Shown: piece by piece, positions 1 to 6,178 of the stretch
How positions within the stretch are numbered: the stretch's first letter is position 1
How the letters are laid out: each line of letters opens with the position of its first letter
Origin: Alphaproteobacteria bacterium
GTDB lineage: Bacteria > Pseudomonadota > Alphaproteobacteria > UBA8366
Assembly (NCBI GenBank): GCA_030743445.1
Contig: JASLSL010000270.1
Span: 1 to 6,554, forward strand
Length of the DNA: 6,554 nucleotides
Direction of reading: 5' to 3'
Notes under the pieces: model-generated
What the model was told of the DNA's origin: nothing
The model's database searches: none
The model's input: the letters and a program-made list of their open reading frames with translations, nothing else
Position numbers and translations under genes: made by a program

Positions 1-533
1 ACGTGATGCCGCTGCGCGGCCGCTTGGGGGTGGCGACCGACACACCGCCCGAGCTGACCGGATTGTTCCTGGTCGACAGCCTCTTGGCCGGCCGCCTCGA
101 CATTTTCGTCGATGCGCTCTGGCACCTGACCATGCCGTCGATCACCCTGGCTCTCGGCGCCATGGCGACGATCACCCGATTCACCCGATCCGGCATGCTG
201 GAGACGCTGCAATCGGACTTCGTGATCTACGAGACCGCGGTCGGCTATCCCCGCTTCGTGCTGATCGCGGTCTACGTCCTGCGCAACTCGGTGGTCGCGG
301 CGGTAACCCAGATCGGTCTGTTGTTCGGCGCCTTGATCGGCGGCGCGGTCGTCGTCGAGGCGATCTTCGATTGGCCGGGAATCGGCAGCTACGCCGTCGA
401 AGCAATTCTGGACTCCGACTACAAGGCGATCCTTGCGGTGACGCTGCTGATCGGCGTCGTCTACGCCGTCGTCAATATTATCGTCGACGTGGTCCACGCT
501 TGGATCGACCCGCGCGTCGGAGAGCAACTCTGA
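1..533 (+). CDS. Peptide-type ABC transporter permease, DppB/OppB family (5'-truncated by window edge)
   Basis: This is the C-terminal 176 or so residues of an inner-membrane permease of the binding-protein-dependent peptide/nickel importer family. Family members are about 310-335 residues, so roughly the first 140-160 lie left of the window; the frame is open to position 1, and the GTG at position 3 is not taken as the start. Visible are several hydrophobic spans, the cytoplasmic coupling (EAA) loop at 216-287, and the family block VEAIFDWPGIGSYAVEAI followed by a last membrane span and the ending D-P-R, as in DppB. The coupling loop keeps D-F, one Ala, the Gly and the terminal R-N at normal spacing, but the usual A-R-A-K-G is E-T-A-V-G. 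The stop codon overlaps the next start by one base (TGATG). It should pair with the downstream DppC-type subunit to form the membrane channel. The family is secure; the substrate (dipeptide, oligopeptide, nickel, opine or other) is not. Confidence 0.93.
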   Translation, partial: VMPLRGRLGVATDTPPELTGLFLVDSLLAGRLDIFVDALWHLTMPSITLALGAMATITRFTRSGMLETLQSDFVIYETAVGYPRFVLIAVYVLRNSVVAAVTQIGLLFGALIGGAVVVEAIFDWPGIGSYAVEAILDSDYKAILAVTLLIGVVYAVVNIIVDVVHAWIDPRVGEQL

Positions 534-1372
534 TGTTGCTGATCCGCAAGTTCGCGAAGGACGTGCCGGCCGTCATCGGCTTCTTCATCGTTCTCTTTGC
601 CGTTTTCGTGGCCCTGTTCGCGACCGAGCTCGCGCCTTACCCTCTCGACGCTTACGAAGCGCACCTCGTGCAGCGCTTGAAGCCACCGAGCTGGGAGCTT
701 CCTTTCGGCACCGACAATCTCGGCCGCGACGTTTTCTCGCGGGTGATCCTCGGGACCCGGAACGCGCTCGTCATCGCCTGCATGGTGGTGGCGCTGGCGA
801 TGGGCATCGGCGTGCCGCTCGGGCTGATCGCGGGCTACTTCGGCGGCTGGCTGTCGGAAGGGATCATGCGGGTGACGGACGTCTTTCTGGCGGTGCCTCA
901 GCTGATCCTGGCGCTGTCCTTGGCGCAGCTGTTGTCGCCCAGCCTGGAGAGCGCCATGTTGGCGTTGACGCTAACCTACTGGCCGTTCTTCACCCGCATC
1001 GTCTACGCCGAGACGCGGCGCCTCAAGGCCTCGCTGTTCGTCGACGCGCTCGAGTGCCTTGGCGCCGGTAGCGCCCGCATCCTGATCGCCCACATCCTGC
1101 CGAACACGGCCTCGCCGATCATCGTCCGCGCGACCATCGGCATGGGCTTCACCATCCTCACCGCCGCCGTGCTCGGCTTTCTCGGCGTCGGCGCGACGCC
1201 GCCCGAACCCGACTGGGGGCTGTCGATCGCCGAGAGCCGCCAGTACCTGCCGGAAGCCTGGTGGTACTCCACCTTTCCGGGCCTGGCGATCTTCTTCGCC
1301 GTGCTCGGCTTCAACCTACTGGGTGACGGCTTGCGTGACATCGTCGACCCGCGGCTGAGGCGCTCCAGATGA
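533..1372 (+). CDS. Peptide-type ABC transporter permease, DppC/OppC family
   Basis: This is the second integral-membrane subunit of the importer, 279 residues, a normal length for DppC. The start is the ATG overlapping the previous stop, preceded by GGAGAG at 519-524 with 8 nt spacing; the frame is open further upstream, but that part is out-of-frame sequence of the previous gene. Residues 11-33 form a membrane helix typical of the OppC N-terminal domain. The hallmark FGTDNLGRD is at residues 58-66. The coupling (EAA) loop runs from about residue 170 (VDALECLG) to H187-I-L-P-N191, matching the family pattern E-A-A...G...H-x-L-P-N. The block GFLGVGATPPEPDWG and the ending G-D-x-L-R-D-x-x-D-P-R are also characteristic. 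The stop overlaps the next gene as ATGA. It is predicted to form the channel with the DppB-type subunit and contact the two downstream ATPases. Confidence 0.96.
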   Translation: MLLIRKFAKDVPAVIGFFIVLFAVFVALFATELAPYPLDAYEAHLVQRLKPPSWELPFGTDNLGRDVFSRVILGTRNALVIACMVVALAMGIGVPLGLIAGYFGGWLSEGIMRVTDVFLAVPQLILALSLAQLLSPSLESAMLALTLTYWPFFTRIVYAETRRLKASLFVDALECLGAGSARILIAHILPNTASPIIVRATIGMGFTILTAAVLGFLGVGATPPEPDWGLSIAESRQYLPEAWWYSTFPGLAIFFAVLGFNLLGDGLRDIVDPRLRRSR

Positions 1373-2412
1373 CCGCGACACCCGGCAACCACGAGGCGCC
1401 GATCCTCGACGTGCGCGGTTTGCGGATCTCGATCGCCAGCGACGAGGGTCCGGCACAGGTGCTCGACAACGTCGATCTGACGATCGGTCCCGGTCGCATC
1501 GTCGGCGTCGTCGGCGAGTCGGGCTGTGGCAAGTCGACGGTGATCCGCGCCGTCCTCGCCGTGCTGCCGCGCGGCGCCGTGGTCGAGCACGGCAGCATCC
1601 TGTTCGATGGCGAGAACCTGCTCGAGCTCGGCCCGCGCGAGATGACCCGGCGGATCCGTGGCAAGGAGATCAGCTTCATCCCGCAAGACCCCTATCTGGC
1701 GCTCAACCCCGTCTTTCGCATCGGCACCCAGCTTTTGGAGATCATGCGCTGGCACGCGCCGCGCGGCGCCGAGGGTGGGTCTTCGCGCTATGATCGCGCG
1801 GTCCGACGACGCCATCGCGAGCAACTGATCGAGCTGCTGCGCATCGTCCAGGTGCCGGATCCCGATCGCGCCTTGGAGCGTTATCCGCACCAGTTCAGTG
1901 GCGGCCAGCGTCAGCGCCTACTGATCGCCGGGGCCCTCGCCTGCCGGCCGCGGCTGGTGATCGCCGACGAGCCGACGACGGCGCTCGATGTCACGACCCA
2001 GCTTGAAATTCTGAAGCTATTGCGCCGCCTCTCCAACGAGCTCGACGTTTCGATGCTGTTCGTCACGCATGATTTCGGTGTCGTCGCGCAGCTCTGTGAC
2101 GAGGTCAACGTGATCTATGCCGGTCAGTCGGTCGAGACGGGCGCCACCGCGGACATCCTGGAGACACCGCGCCATCCCTACACCCAGGCGCTGATCGGCT
2201 GTCACCCGGATCGCTCGGAGGATCTGGCCGGCATTCCGGGTGCCGTGCCCTCGCCCCTGGCACCACCTTCGGGTTGCCGCTTCCATCCGCGTTGCGCCTC
2301 GGCCACGGCGATCTGTCGCGAGCGTCGACCGGAGCGGGTCTGGCTGGGCGACGGGCGTTCCGTCGACTGCGTGCTCTATCACGAGACGGTGGGGGCGGCG
2401 TCCGGTGACTGA
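1369..2412 (+). CDS. Peptide-type ABC transporter ATP-binding protein, DppD/OppD family
   Basis: This is the first of two cytoplasmic ATPase subunits that power the importer, 347 residues, slightly long for DppD. The start is the ATG in the ATGA overlap, with GAGG at 1357-1360 placed 8 nt upstream. All nucleotide-binding motifs are intact: Walker A GESGCGKST at residues 49-57, Q-loop Q106 in IPQDP, signature FSGGQ at 176-180, Walker B LVIADEP ending at 202 with E201 as catalytic base, and switch H234. The stretch between Q-loop and signature carries a charged, Arg-rich segment (about residues 128-150). The C-terminal oligopeptide-transporter domain shows R-H-P-Y-T-Q-A-L and four cysteines (C303, C309, C316, C334), a pattern that in some DppD proteins binds a [4Fe-4S] cluster. 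The gene ends inside the start of the DppF-type partner, consistent with forming a heterodimeric ATPase. Confidence 0.96.
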   Translation: MTATPGNHEAPILDVRGLRISIASDEGPAQVLDNVDLTIGPGRIVGVVGESGCGKSTVIRAVLAVLPRGAVVEHGSILFDGENLLELGPREMTRRIRGKEISFIPQDPYLALNPVFRIGTQLLEIMRWHAPRGAEGGSSRYDRAVRRRHREQLIELLRIVQVPDPDRALERYPHQFSGGQRQRLLIAGALACRPRLVIADEPTTALDVTTQLEILKLLRRLSNELDVSMLFVTHDFGVVAQLCDEVNVIYAGQSVETGATADILETPRHPYTQALIGCHPDRSEDLAGIPGAVPSPLAPPSGCRFHPRCASATAICRERRPERVWLGDGRSVDCVLYHETVGAASGD

Positions 2413-3406
2413 GGACAGCGCCATCCTGGAGCTCGAAAACATCGTCACCGTGTTCGGTGGCCGACGGCCTTTCCTGCGCCGGCCCGAGCCGTCGGTGCGG
2501 GCGGTCGACGGGGTCAGCCTCGAGCTCAGGGCCGGGGAGATTCTCGGGCTGGTCGGCGAGTCGGGCTGCGGCAAATCGACCTTGGGGCGTACCATCCTCG
2601 GCATCCAGAGAGAGGCGGCGGGCGAGATCCGGCTCGACGGACGCCTCGTCAGCGGGCTTGCGCCCCGTCAAGCGCGCGCCGCCCGCGGCGACATCCAATA
2701 CGTCCACCAGGACCCCGGCGCGGCGCTCGATCCCTGGTGGAGCATCGGCCGCAGCTTGGCCGAAGGGTTGGTCATCAACGGTGTCGCCTCCAAGGCGGAG
2801 AGAACGGCCCAGATCGACCGGGTGCTCGCCGCCGTCGGACTCGACGCCAGCTTCAAGCCGCGCTATCCGCATGAACTTTCCGGCGGTCAGCTGCGTCGCG
2901 TCGGGCTGGCCCGCATTCTCAGCCTGTCTCCGCGCATCGTCGTTCTCGACGAGCCGACCTCCGGCCTGGACATGTCGGTGCAGGCGACGGTCCTGAAGCT
3001 GATTCGTGATCTCCGCGAAAGACTCGGCCTCACCTATATTTTCATCGCGCACGACCTTTCCGTGGTCGAGCGGATGTGCAGCCGGGTGATGATCATGTAT
3101 CTCGGCCGCATCGTCGAACGGGCGGAGACGGCACGGCTCTTCGGGGGGCCGAAGCATCCCTACACCAAGGCGCTGTTGTCGGCGGCGCCGCGGCTGCAGC
3201 CGGGCCAGATGGCCGACGAGAGCCTGATAGAGGGAGACCCGCCAAGCGCCGCCGCCATCCCATCAGGCTGCGCCTTTCGCACCCGCTGTCCGCATGCACT
3301 GCCGGCCTGCGCCGAGCAGGTGCCGCCAACCGAGCCGGTAGAAGACGGCCATGAGGTCGCCTGCCTGCGGTGGCGGGAATTGGCGGTGGAGAGTCGGAGC
3401 GGCTGA
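2405..3406 (+). CDS. Peptide-type ABC transporter ATP-binding protein, DppF/OppF family
   Basis: This is the second ATPase subunit, 333 residues, the usual DppF length. The frame is open to 2240, but the DppF-like N-terminus (ILELENIVTVFGG) begins just after the GTG at 2405, and a G-rich stretch lies about 5-12 nt upstream, so GTG 2405 is the chosen start. It overlaps the preceding gene by 8 nt. Motifs are Walker A GESGCGKST at residues 51-59, Q-loop Q102 in HQDP, signature LSGGQ at 158-162, Walker B with D182/E183, and switch H216. The signature is followed by L-R-R where R-Q-R is common. After KHPYTKAL comes a C-terminal domain with C289, C295, C302 and C320, in the same spacing as in the DppD-type protein. 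It is expected to pair with that protein under the two permeases. It is the last gene of the operon: a convergent gene ends 30 nt downstream. Confidence 0.96.
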   Translation: MTEDSAILELENIVTVFGGRRPFLRRPEPSVRAVDGVSLELRAGEILGLVGESGCGKSTLGRTILGIQREAAGEIRLDGRLVSGLAPRQARAARGDIQYVHQDPGAALDPWWSIGRSLAEGLVINGVASKAERTAQIDRVLAAVGLDASFKPRYPHELSGGQLRRVGLARILSLSPRIVVLDEPTSGLDMSVQATVLKLIRDLRERLGLTYIFIAHDLSVVERMCSRVMIMYLGRIVERAETARLFGGPKHPYTKALLSAAPRLQPGQMADESLIEGDPPSAAAIPSGCAFRTRCPHALPACAEQVPPTEPVEDGHEVACLRWRELAVESRSG

Positions 3407-3436
3407 CGACGACGGCGGGCGGCTACTCCGAGGCGC
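3407..3436. other. Short convergent intergenic gap
   Basis: Only 30 nt separate the stop codons of the DppF-type gene (+) and the M81 peptidase gene (-). I see no strong GC hairpin with a T-run in the gap, so any terminators must lie inside the neighbouring coding ends or be Rho-dependent. Confidence 0.6.
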
Positions 3437-4921
3437 CTAATCCAGATCCAAGGGAAAGACCGGCCGCCGCGCCTTTTCATAAGGCAAGGTCTTGTAATTG
3501 CGCGAGGTCAAGCCGCCGCCCTCGTCGACGACCACGACACGGGCGGCCATCGGCGCGAAGGCGGCGCGAAAGTGATGTGCCGACTTGACCGCCAGCACCG
3601 CCTTGGTCTCGGGCTCGATGCCGACATGGCGAAAATAGCCGCGGTCGAGCACCTGGTGTCGGTTGCTGTTGACGACGATGTCGATGCCACCGACCCGCAG
3701 CACCGCCGTCGGGCCCATATCGATCGCCGTGCCCTTGGCCATCGGCCCTTCCATCTGGAAGCTACCGTCGGCGATGCCCTGGACCGTGCCCGTCAGCTGG
3801 ATCGGCGCTCCGTAGCGGGCCTCGATCTTGCCGCCGAGCGCCAGCGACAGGCTGGCGCCGACACCGGCCGCGTGGCAGGCAGCCGCCGCCTCGGGGTCGC
3901 AGATGGTGGCGAAGGCGGCGTCTTCGAGGCCGGCCTCGATCATCCCGCCGAGCAATCCGGTGGCGTCGCCATAGCCGCCACCACCGGGGTTGTCGGCGAA
4001 GTCGGCGATAACCACCGGGCCGTCGTCGCCGGCCGCTTCGCGCACCACCTCGATGGCGGTGGCGACCTCCACCGTCTCGATGGTCGACAGGTGGCGCTGG
4101 CGCCAGATCTCGTCGATCAGCGTCTCGGCGGCGGCCTCGGCCGGTGCCTCACCGTCGGCGACGACGACCGCGGTCGGGCCGACGTCATGGATATCGGCCC
4201 AGGGAAAGCCGCCATTGATCGAGGCGGCGAGCAGTCCCGGTTGCTCGGCCAGCAAGCGGTCGGCGAGCGCCAGGGTCTCCGTCATCGGCCCCGGCGCCGT
4301 GGTCCGGCCGTGGTCGGCACCGTCGAGCATGGCGCGGCGCGCCACCACGACCCGCGGCCGGATCTCGCGGGCCATGGTGCGGCGGATAAGCTCGGCGACC
4401 TGGGCCGCGATCTCGTACTGGTCGATATGCGGATAGGTGCGGTAGGAGATCATGACGTCGGCCAGTGCCGCCATGCGGTCGGTGACGTTGGCGTGCAGGT
4501 CCAGACTGACGCCGATCGGCAGGGCGGCGCCGACCTTGTCGCGCACCTGCTGCAGCAGCAGGCCCTCGCCGTCCTCCTCGTCCTCCAGCACCATGGCGCC
4601 GTGCAGCGCTAGCAGTATGGCGTCGAACGGCGCTTCGTCATCGAGCGCTCGAAAAATCTCGGCCGCGAAGGTGTCGTATGCCGCGCGGGTCACCTTGCCG
4701 GAAGGCGTGGCACTGGTCGCGATCGGGTAGGTGAGGTGCCAGCCGTGGCGCTCGGCGGCGTCGAAAAAGGCCGCCATCTCGACCTTGGTGCCGCGCATCT
4801 GCCTTGGGATCGCCTCGCCCCGATAGCAGTAGCGCGCCTCGAAGGCGGCGACGTCGGCCGGCACCCGGCTGAAGGTGTTGGTCTCGTGCTTGATGCTGGC
4901 GACGAGGACGCGTCGAGCCAT
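3437..4921 (-). CDS. M81 family metallopeptidase, MlrC (microcystinase C)-like
   Basis: This is a putative cytoplasmic zinc peptidase of the MlrC family, 494 residues (family about 490-530), with MlrC N- and C-terminal regions both present. The start chosen is the ATG giving MARRVLVASIKHETNTFS, which matches the usual family N-terminus; AGGGAGGG lies 4-12 nt upstream. A second ATG at 4945 would add eight residues and also has a good ribosome-binding site. Visible family blocks are HETNTF at 12-17, G-T-K-V-E48, LHGAM at 106-110, SLDLHANVT with D141 and H143, YRTYPHID with H165, GGFPWADIHDVGP at 237-249, and a D-x-x-D-N-P-G-G-G motif at 307-315. E48, D141, H143 and H165 are the likely metal ligands; D-x-H with a second His 22 residues on is the MlrC spacing. 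MlrC itself cleaves the linear tetrapeptide from microcystin, but most relatives are uncharacterised, so toxin degradation should not be assumed. Convergence with a peptide importer suggests hydrolysis of an imported peptide or amide. Confidence 0.93.
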   Translation of the reverse strand: MARRVLVASIKHETNTFSRVPADVAAFEARYCYRGEAIPRQMRGTKVEMAAFFDAAERHGWHLTYPIATSATPSGKVTRAAYDTFAAEIFRALDDEAPFDAILLALHGAMVLEDEEDGEGLLLQQVRDKVGAALPIGVSLDLHANVTDRMAALADVMISYRTYPHIDQYEIAAQVAELIRRTMAREIRPRVVVARRAMLDGADHGRTTAPGPMTETLALADRLLAEQPGLLAASINGGFPWADIHDVGPTAVVVADGEAPAEAAAETLIDEIWRQRHLSTIETVEVATAIEVVREAAGDDGPVVIADFADNPGGGGYGDATGLLGGMIEAGLEDAAFATICDPEAAAACHAAGVGASLSLALGGKIEARYGAPIQLTGTVQGIADGSFQMEGPMAKGTAIDMGPTAVLRVGGIDIVVNSNRHQVLDRGYFRHVGIEPETKAVLAVKSAHHFRAAFAPMAARVVVVDEGGGLTSRNYKTLPYEKARRPVFPLDLD

Positions 4922-4925
4922 CGTT

Positions 4926-4933
4926 CCCTCCCT
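4926..4933 (-). promoter_or_regulatory. Ribosome-binding site for the chosen M81 start
   Basis: Read on the minus strand this is AGGGAGGG, ending 4 nt before the ATG at 4921. It supports the shorter start that matches the family N-terminus. Confidence 0.65.
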
Positions 4934-4945
4934 GGTCTCTGCCAT

Positions 4946-4953
4946 GATCACCT
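4946..4953 (-). promoter_or_regulatory. Alternative ribosome-binding site for an upstream M81 start
   Basis: On the minus strand this reads AGGTGATC, directly followed by the ATG at 4945. It equals the 3' half of the full anti-Shine-Dalgarno complement (TAAGGAGGTGATC), and its AGG core is 5 nt from the ATG. It could give a form eight residues longer than the start at 4921. Family alignment favours the shorter form, so this site is less certain. Confidence 0.4.
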
Positions 4954-4976
4954 TTCCTGCCGGCCGGATCGCGCCT

Positions 4977-4988
4977 CATGCTAGCATG
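4977..4988. promoter_or_regulatory. Perfect 12-bp palindrome, candidate operator
   Basis: CATGCTAGCATG is its own reverse complement with no spacer. It lies between two divergent genes, 56 nt from the M81 start and 36 nt from the quinone-reductase-like start, where a dimeric repressor could act on both. No regulator gene is visible nearby, so the role is inferred. Confidence 0.35.
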
Positions 4989-5009
4989 GGGGCGGTCAGG
5001 TCGGGCAAA

Positions 5010-5016
5010 GGGAGGA
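5010..5016 (+). promoter_or_regulatory. Ribosome-binding site deciding the GTG start at 5024
   Basis: GGGAGGA lies 7 nt upstream of GTG 5024. It supports this non-ATG start, which also gives the family-typical N-terminus MRAAYYNRLGP. Confidence 0.75.
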
Positions 5017-5023
5017 TTCGACG

Positions 5024-6019
5024 GTGCGAGCCGCTTATTACAACCGTCTCGGGCCAGCGGCCGAGGTCATCGAGGTCGGCGAGCTGGCGGCGCCGCGGCC
5101 GGCCCCGGGCGAGGTGCTGGTCCAGATCCGGGCCTCGGGCGTCAATCCGCACGACGTCAAGAAGCGCTCCGGCTGGATCGCCCACGAGGCCGACTTTCCC
5201 GTGATACCCCATGGCGACGGCGCCGGAGCGATCGTCGAGGTCGGCGACGGCGTGCCGGCAGCGCGGATCGGCGAGCGGGTCTGGATGTGCCGGGCCGGAC
5301 GCCTGTCTTCATCCGGCACCGCGGCCGAACGGGTCGCCGTCGCGGCGGAGCTGGCGCGACCGCTGCCGGCGGCGATGAGCTTCGCCGAGGGTGCCTGCAT
5401 CGCGGTCCCGGCGGTGACGGCGCACACAGCACTGCTGCGCGACGGCCCGGTCGCCGGCAAGACCGTGCTGGTCGCCGGCGGCGCCGGTGCCGTCGGTCAT
5501 CTCGCCATCCAGCTCGCCAAGCAGGAGGGCGCGAAGGTCATCGCGACCGTCAGCTCGGAGGCGAAGGCCCGACACGCGCGCGCCGGGGGCGCCGACGAGA
5601 GCATCGACTACCGGCGCGAGGACGTCGTCGAACGGGTCCGCGCGATTACCGAGGGCGCCGGCGTCGACCGCATCATCGAGGTCGACTTCGGCACCAACAT
5701 CGCGATCGACCACGCGGTCTTGAAGCCGGCCGGCATCATCGCCTCCTACTCCTCGACCCGGGTCCCGGAGCCGGTGCTGCCCTATTATCCGCTCGCCTTC
5801 AAGGGCGTGACGGTGCATTTCGTGCAGGCCTTCATCATGGCGCCCGAGGCGCTCGCCGCCATGCTCGACGACATCGATTCTCGGCTCGCCGCGGGCACGC
5901 TGGCGCCGACGGTCGCCCGGCGCTTCCCGCTGGCCGAGACGGCCCTGGCGCACGAGACCCTGGAGGCCGGTGGCCATATCGGCGGCATCGTCGTCGAGAT
6001 CGAAGACGGGGCGCATTGA
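5024..6019 (+). CDS. NADPH:quinone oxidoreductase-like, zinc-independent MDR-family dehydrogenase
   Basis: This is a cytoplasmic medium-chain dehydrogenase/reductase of the quinone reductase (zeta-crystallin) branch, 331 residues, full length. It begins at GTG 5024 behind a strong ribosome-binding site. The N-terminal GroES-like domain shows SGVNPHDVKKRSG (residues 38-50) and PHGDGAGAIVEVG, the usual quinone-reductase blocks. The Rossmann domain has AGGAGAVG at 151-158, the NADP-binding turn, followed by HLAIQLAK. The C-terminus F-P-L-A-E-T-A-L-A-H-E is also typical. The four-cysteine structural-zinc lobe of classical alcohol dehydrogenases is absent, so it is expected to use NADPH alone to reduce quinones or other enone/carbonyl substrates; the actual substrate is unknown. 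It is divergent from the M81 peptidase and may share its regulatory region, but no functional link is evident. Confidence 0.92.
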   Translation: MRAAYYNRLGPAAEVIEVGELAAPRPAPGEVLVQIRASGVNPHDVKKRSGWIAHEADFPVIPHGDGAGAIVEVGDGVPAARIGERVWMCRAGRLSSSGTAAERVAVAAELARPLPAAMSFAEGACIAVPAVTAHTALLRDGPVAGKTVLVAGGAGAVGHLAIQLAKQEGAKVIATVSSEAKARHARAGGADESIDYRREDVVERVRAITEGAGVDRIIEVDFGTNIAIDHAVLKPAGIIASYSSTRVPEPVLPYYPLAFKGVTVHFVQAFIMAPEALAAMLDDIDSRLAAGTLAPTVARRFPLAETALAHETLEAGGHIGGIVVEIEDGAH

Positions 6020-6089
6020 TAGCGCCATTCGGTCAGAGACCCCGTCTGAAGAATCTCGGCCTGGCAGCGGGATCAACAGCCTCGCCTCG

Positions 6090-6115
6090 AAAATCGCGCA
6101 GAACCTGACGATTTT
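6090..6115. repeat. Inverted repeat, 7-bp arms and 12-nt loop
   Basis: AAAATCG at 6090-6096 is complementary to CGATTTT at 6109-6115. The arms are perfect but AT-rich. The right arm shares 6113-6115 with the next hairpin, so the two cannot form at once in one RNA. Confidence 0.4.
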
Positions 6116-6132
6116 GAGCGGCAGCGCTCAAA
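6113..6132. terminator. Candidate weak terminator hairpin, 8-bp stem
   Basis: TTTGAGCG and CGCTCAAA form a perfect 8-bp stem with a GCAG loop. It lies about 47 nt past the methyltransferase stop on the minus strand and about 93 nt past the quinone-reductase-like stop on the plus strand. Neither strand has a real T-run after it, so termination is only a possibility. Confidence 0.3.
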
Positions 6133-6178
6133 CGGAGAACGGGTTTGCGAATCGCTAATGGCGGCGCAATCGTCGCCA

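Larger units (their letters stand above)
4922..5023. promoter_or_regulatory. Divergent intergenic regulatory region
   Basis: These 102 nt lie between two genes transcribed away from each other, so promoters for both the M81 peptidase (-) and the quinone-reductase-like gene (+) are expected here. Ribosome-binding sites face both ways. A perfect 12-bp palindrome sits near the centre, with an 8-bp palindrome CCGGCCGG at 4960-4967. No convincing sigma-70 -35/-10 pair with 16-18 nt spacing was found in either direction. That a promoter exists here is inferred from layout rather than motif. Confidence 0.6.
6020..6178. other. Non-coding convergent intergenic region with inverted repeats
   Basis: These 159 nt lie between the ends of the quinone-reductase-like gene (+) and the methyltransferase (-), and I support no gene in them. 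GC is about 59%, intermediate between the left (about 70%) and right (about 51%) sides. Small inverted repeats are present: GGCGC/GCGCC at 6010-6026 spanning the stop codon, TCAGA/TCTGA at 6033-6049, and two stronger ones at 6090-6132. None is followed by a clear T-run. Confidence 0.6.

Noticed and set aside
1003..1890. Minus-strand open frame (295 codons) under the DppC/DppD junction
   Set aside because: It is a shadow of the transporter genes, without family motifs or a supporting ribosome-binding site.
2105..3157. Long minus-strand open frame (350 codons) under the ATPase genes
   Set aside because: It covers two ATPases with complete motifs on the other strand, and its translation is low-complexity and Arg/Pro/Asp-rich.
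3572..4612. Long plus-strand open frame (346 codons) opposite the M81 gene
   Set aside because: It is antisense to a gene with clear family motifs. Its translation is Arg/Gly/Asp/His-rich with no recognisable domain, as expected from high-GC shadow frames.
3437..4921. Calling the M81 gene mlrC with a microcystin-degradation role
   Set aside because: No mlrA, mlrB or mlrD partner is visible, and the M81 family is broad, so only family membership is supported.
4953..4987. Possible sigma-70 promoter with TAGCAT as -10 inside the palindrome
   Set aside because: The best -35-like hexamers lie at 19 nt (minus strand) or 23 nt (plus strand) with poor matches, so no promoter is called.
4978..6108. 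Plus-strand open frame (376 codons) in another frame of the quinone-reductase-like gene
   Set aside because: The translation is an Arg/Gly/Ala repeat-like composition typical of a GC-rich off-frame. The overlapping frame from 5024 carries the real domain motifs.
5970..6158. Small plus-strand frame of 62 codons spanning the end of the quinone-reductase-like gene and the intergenic region
   Set aside because: The start lies inside the preceding gene, there is no good ribosome-binding site, and the product shows no recognisable feature.
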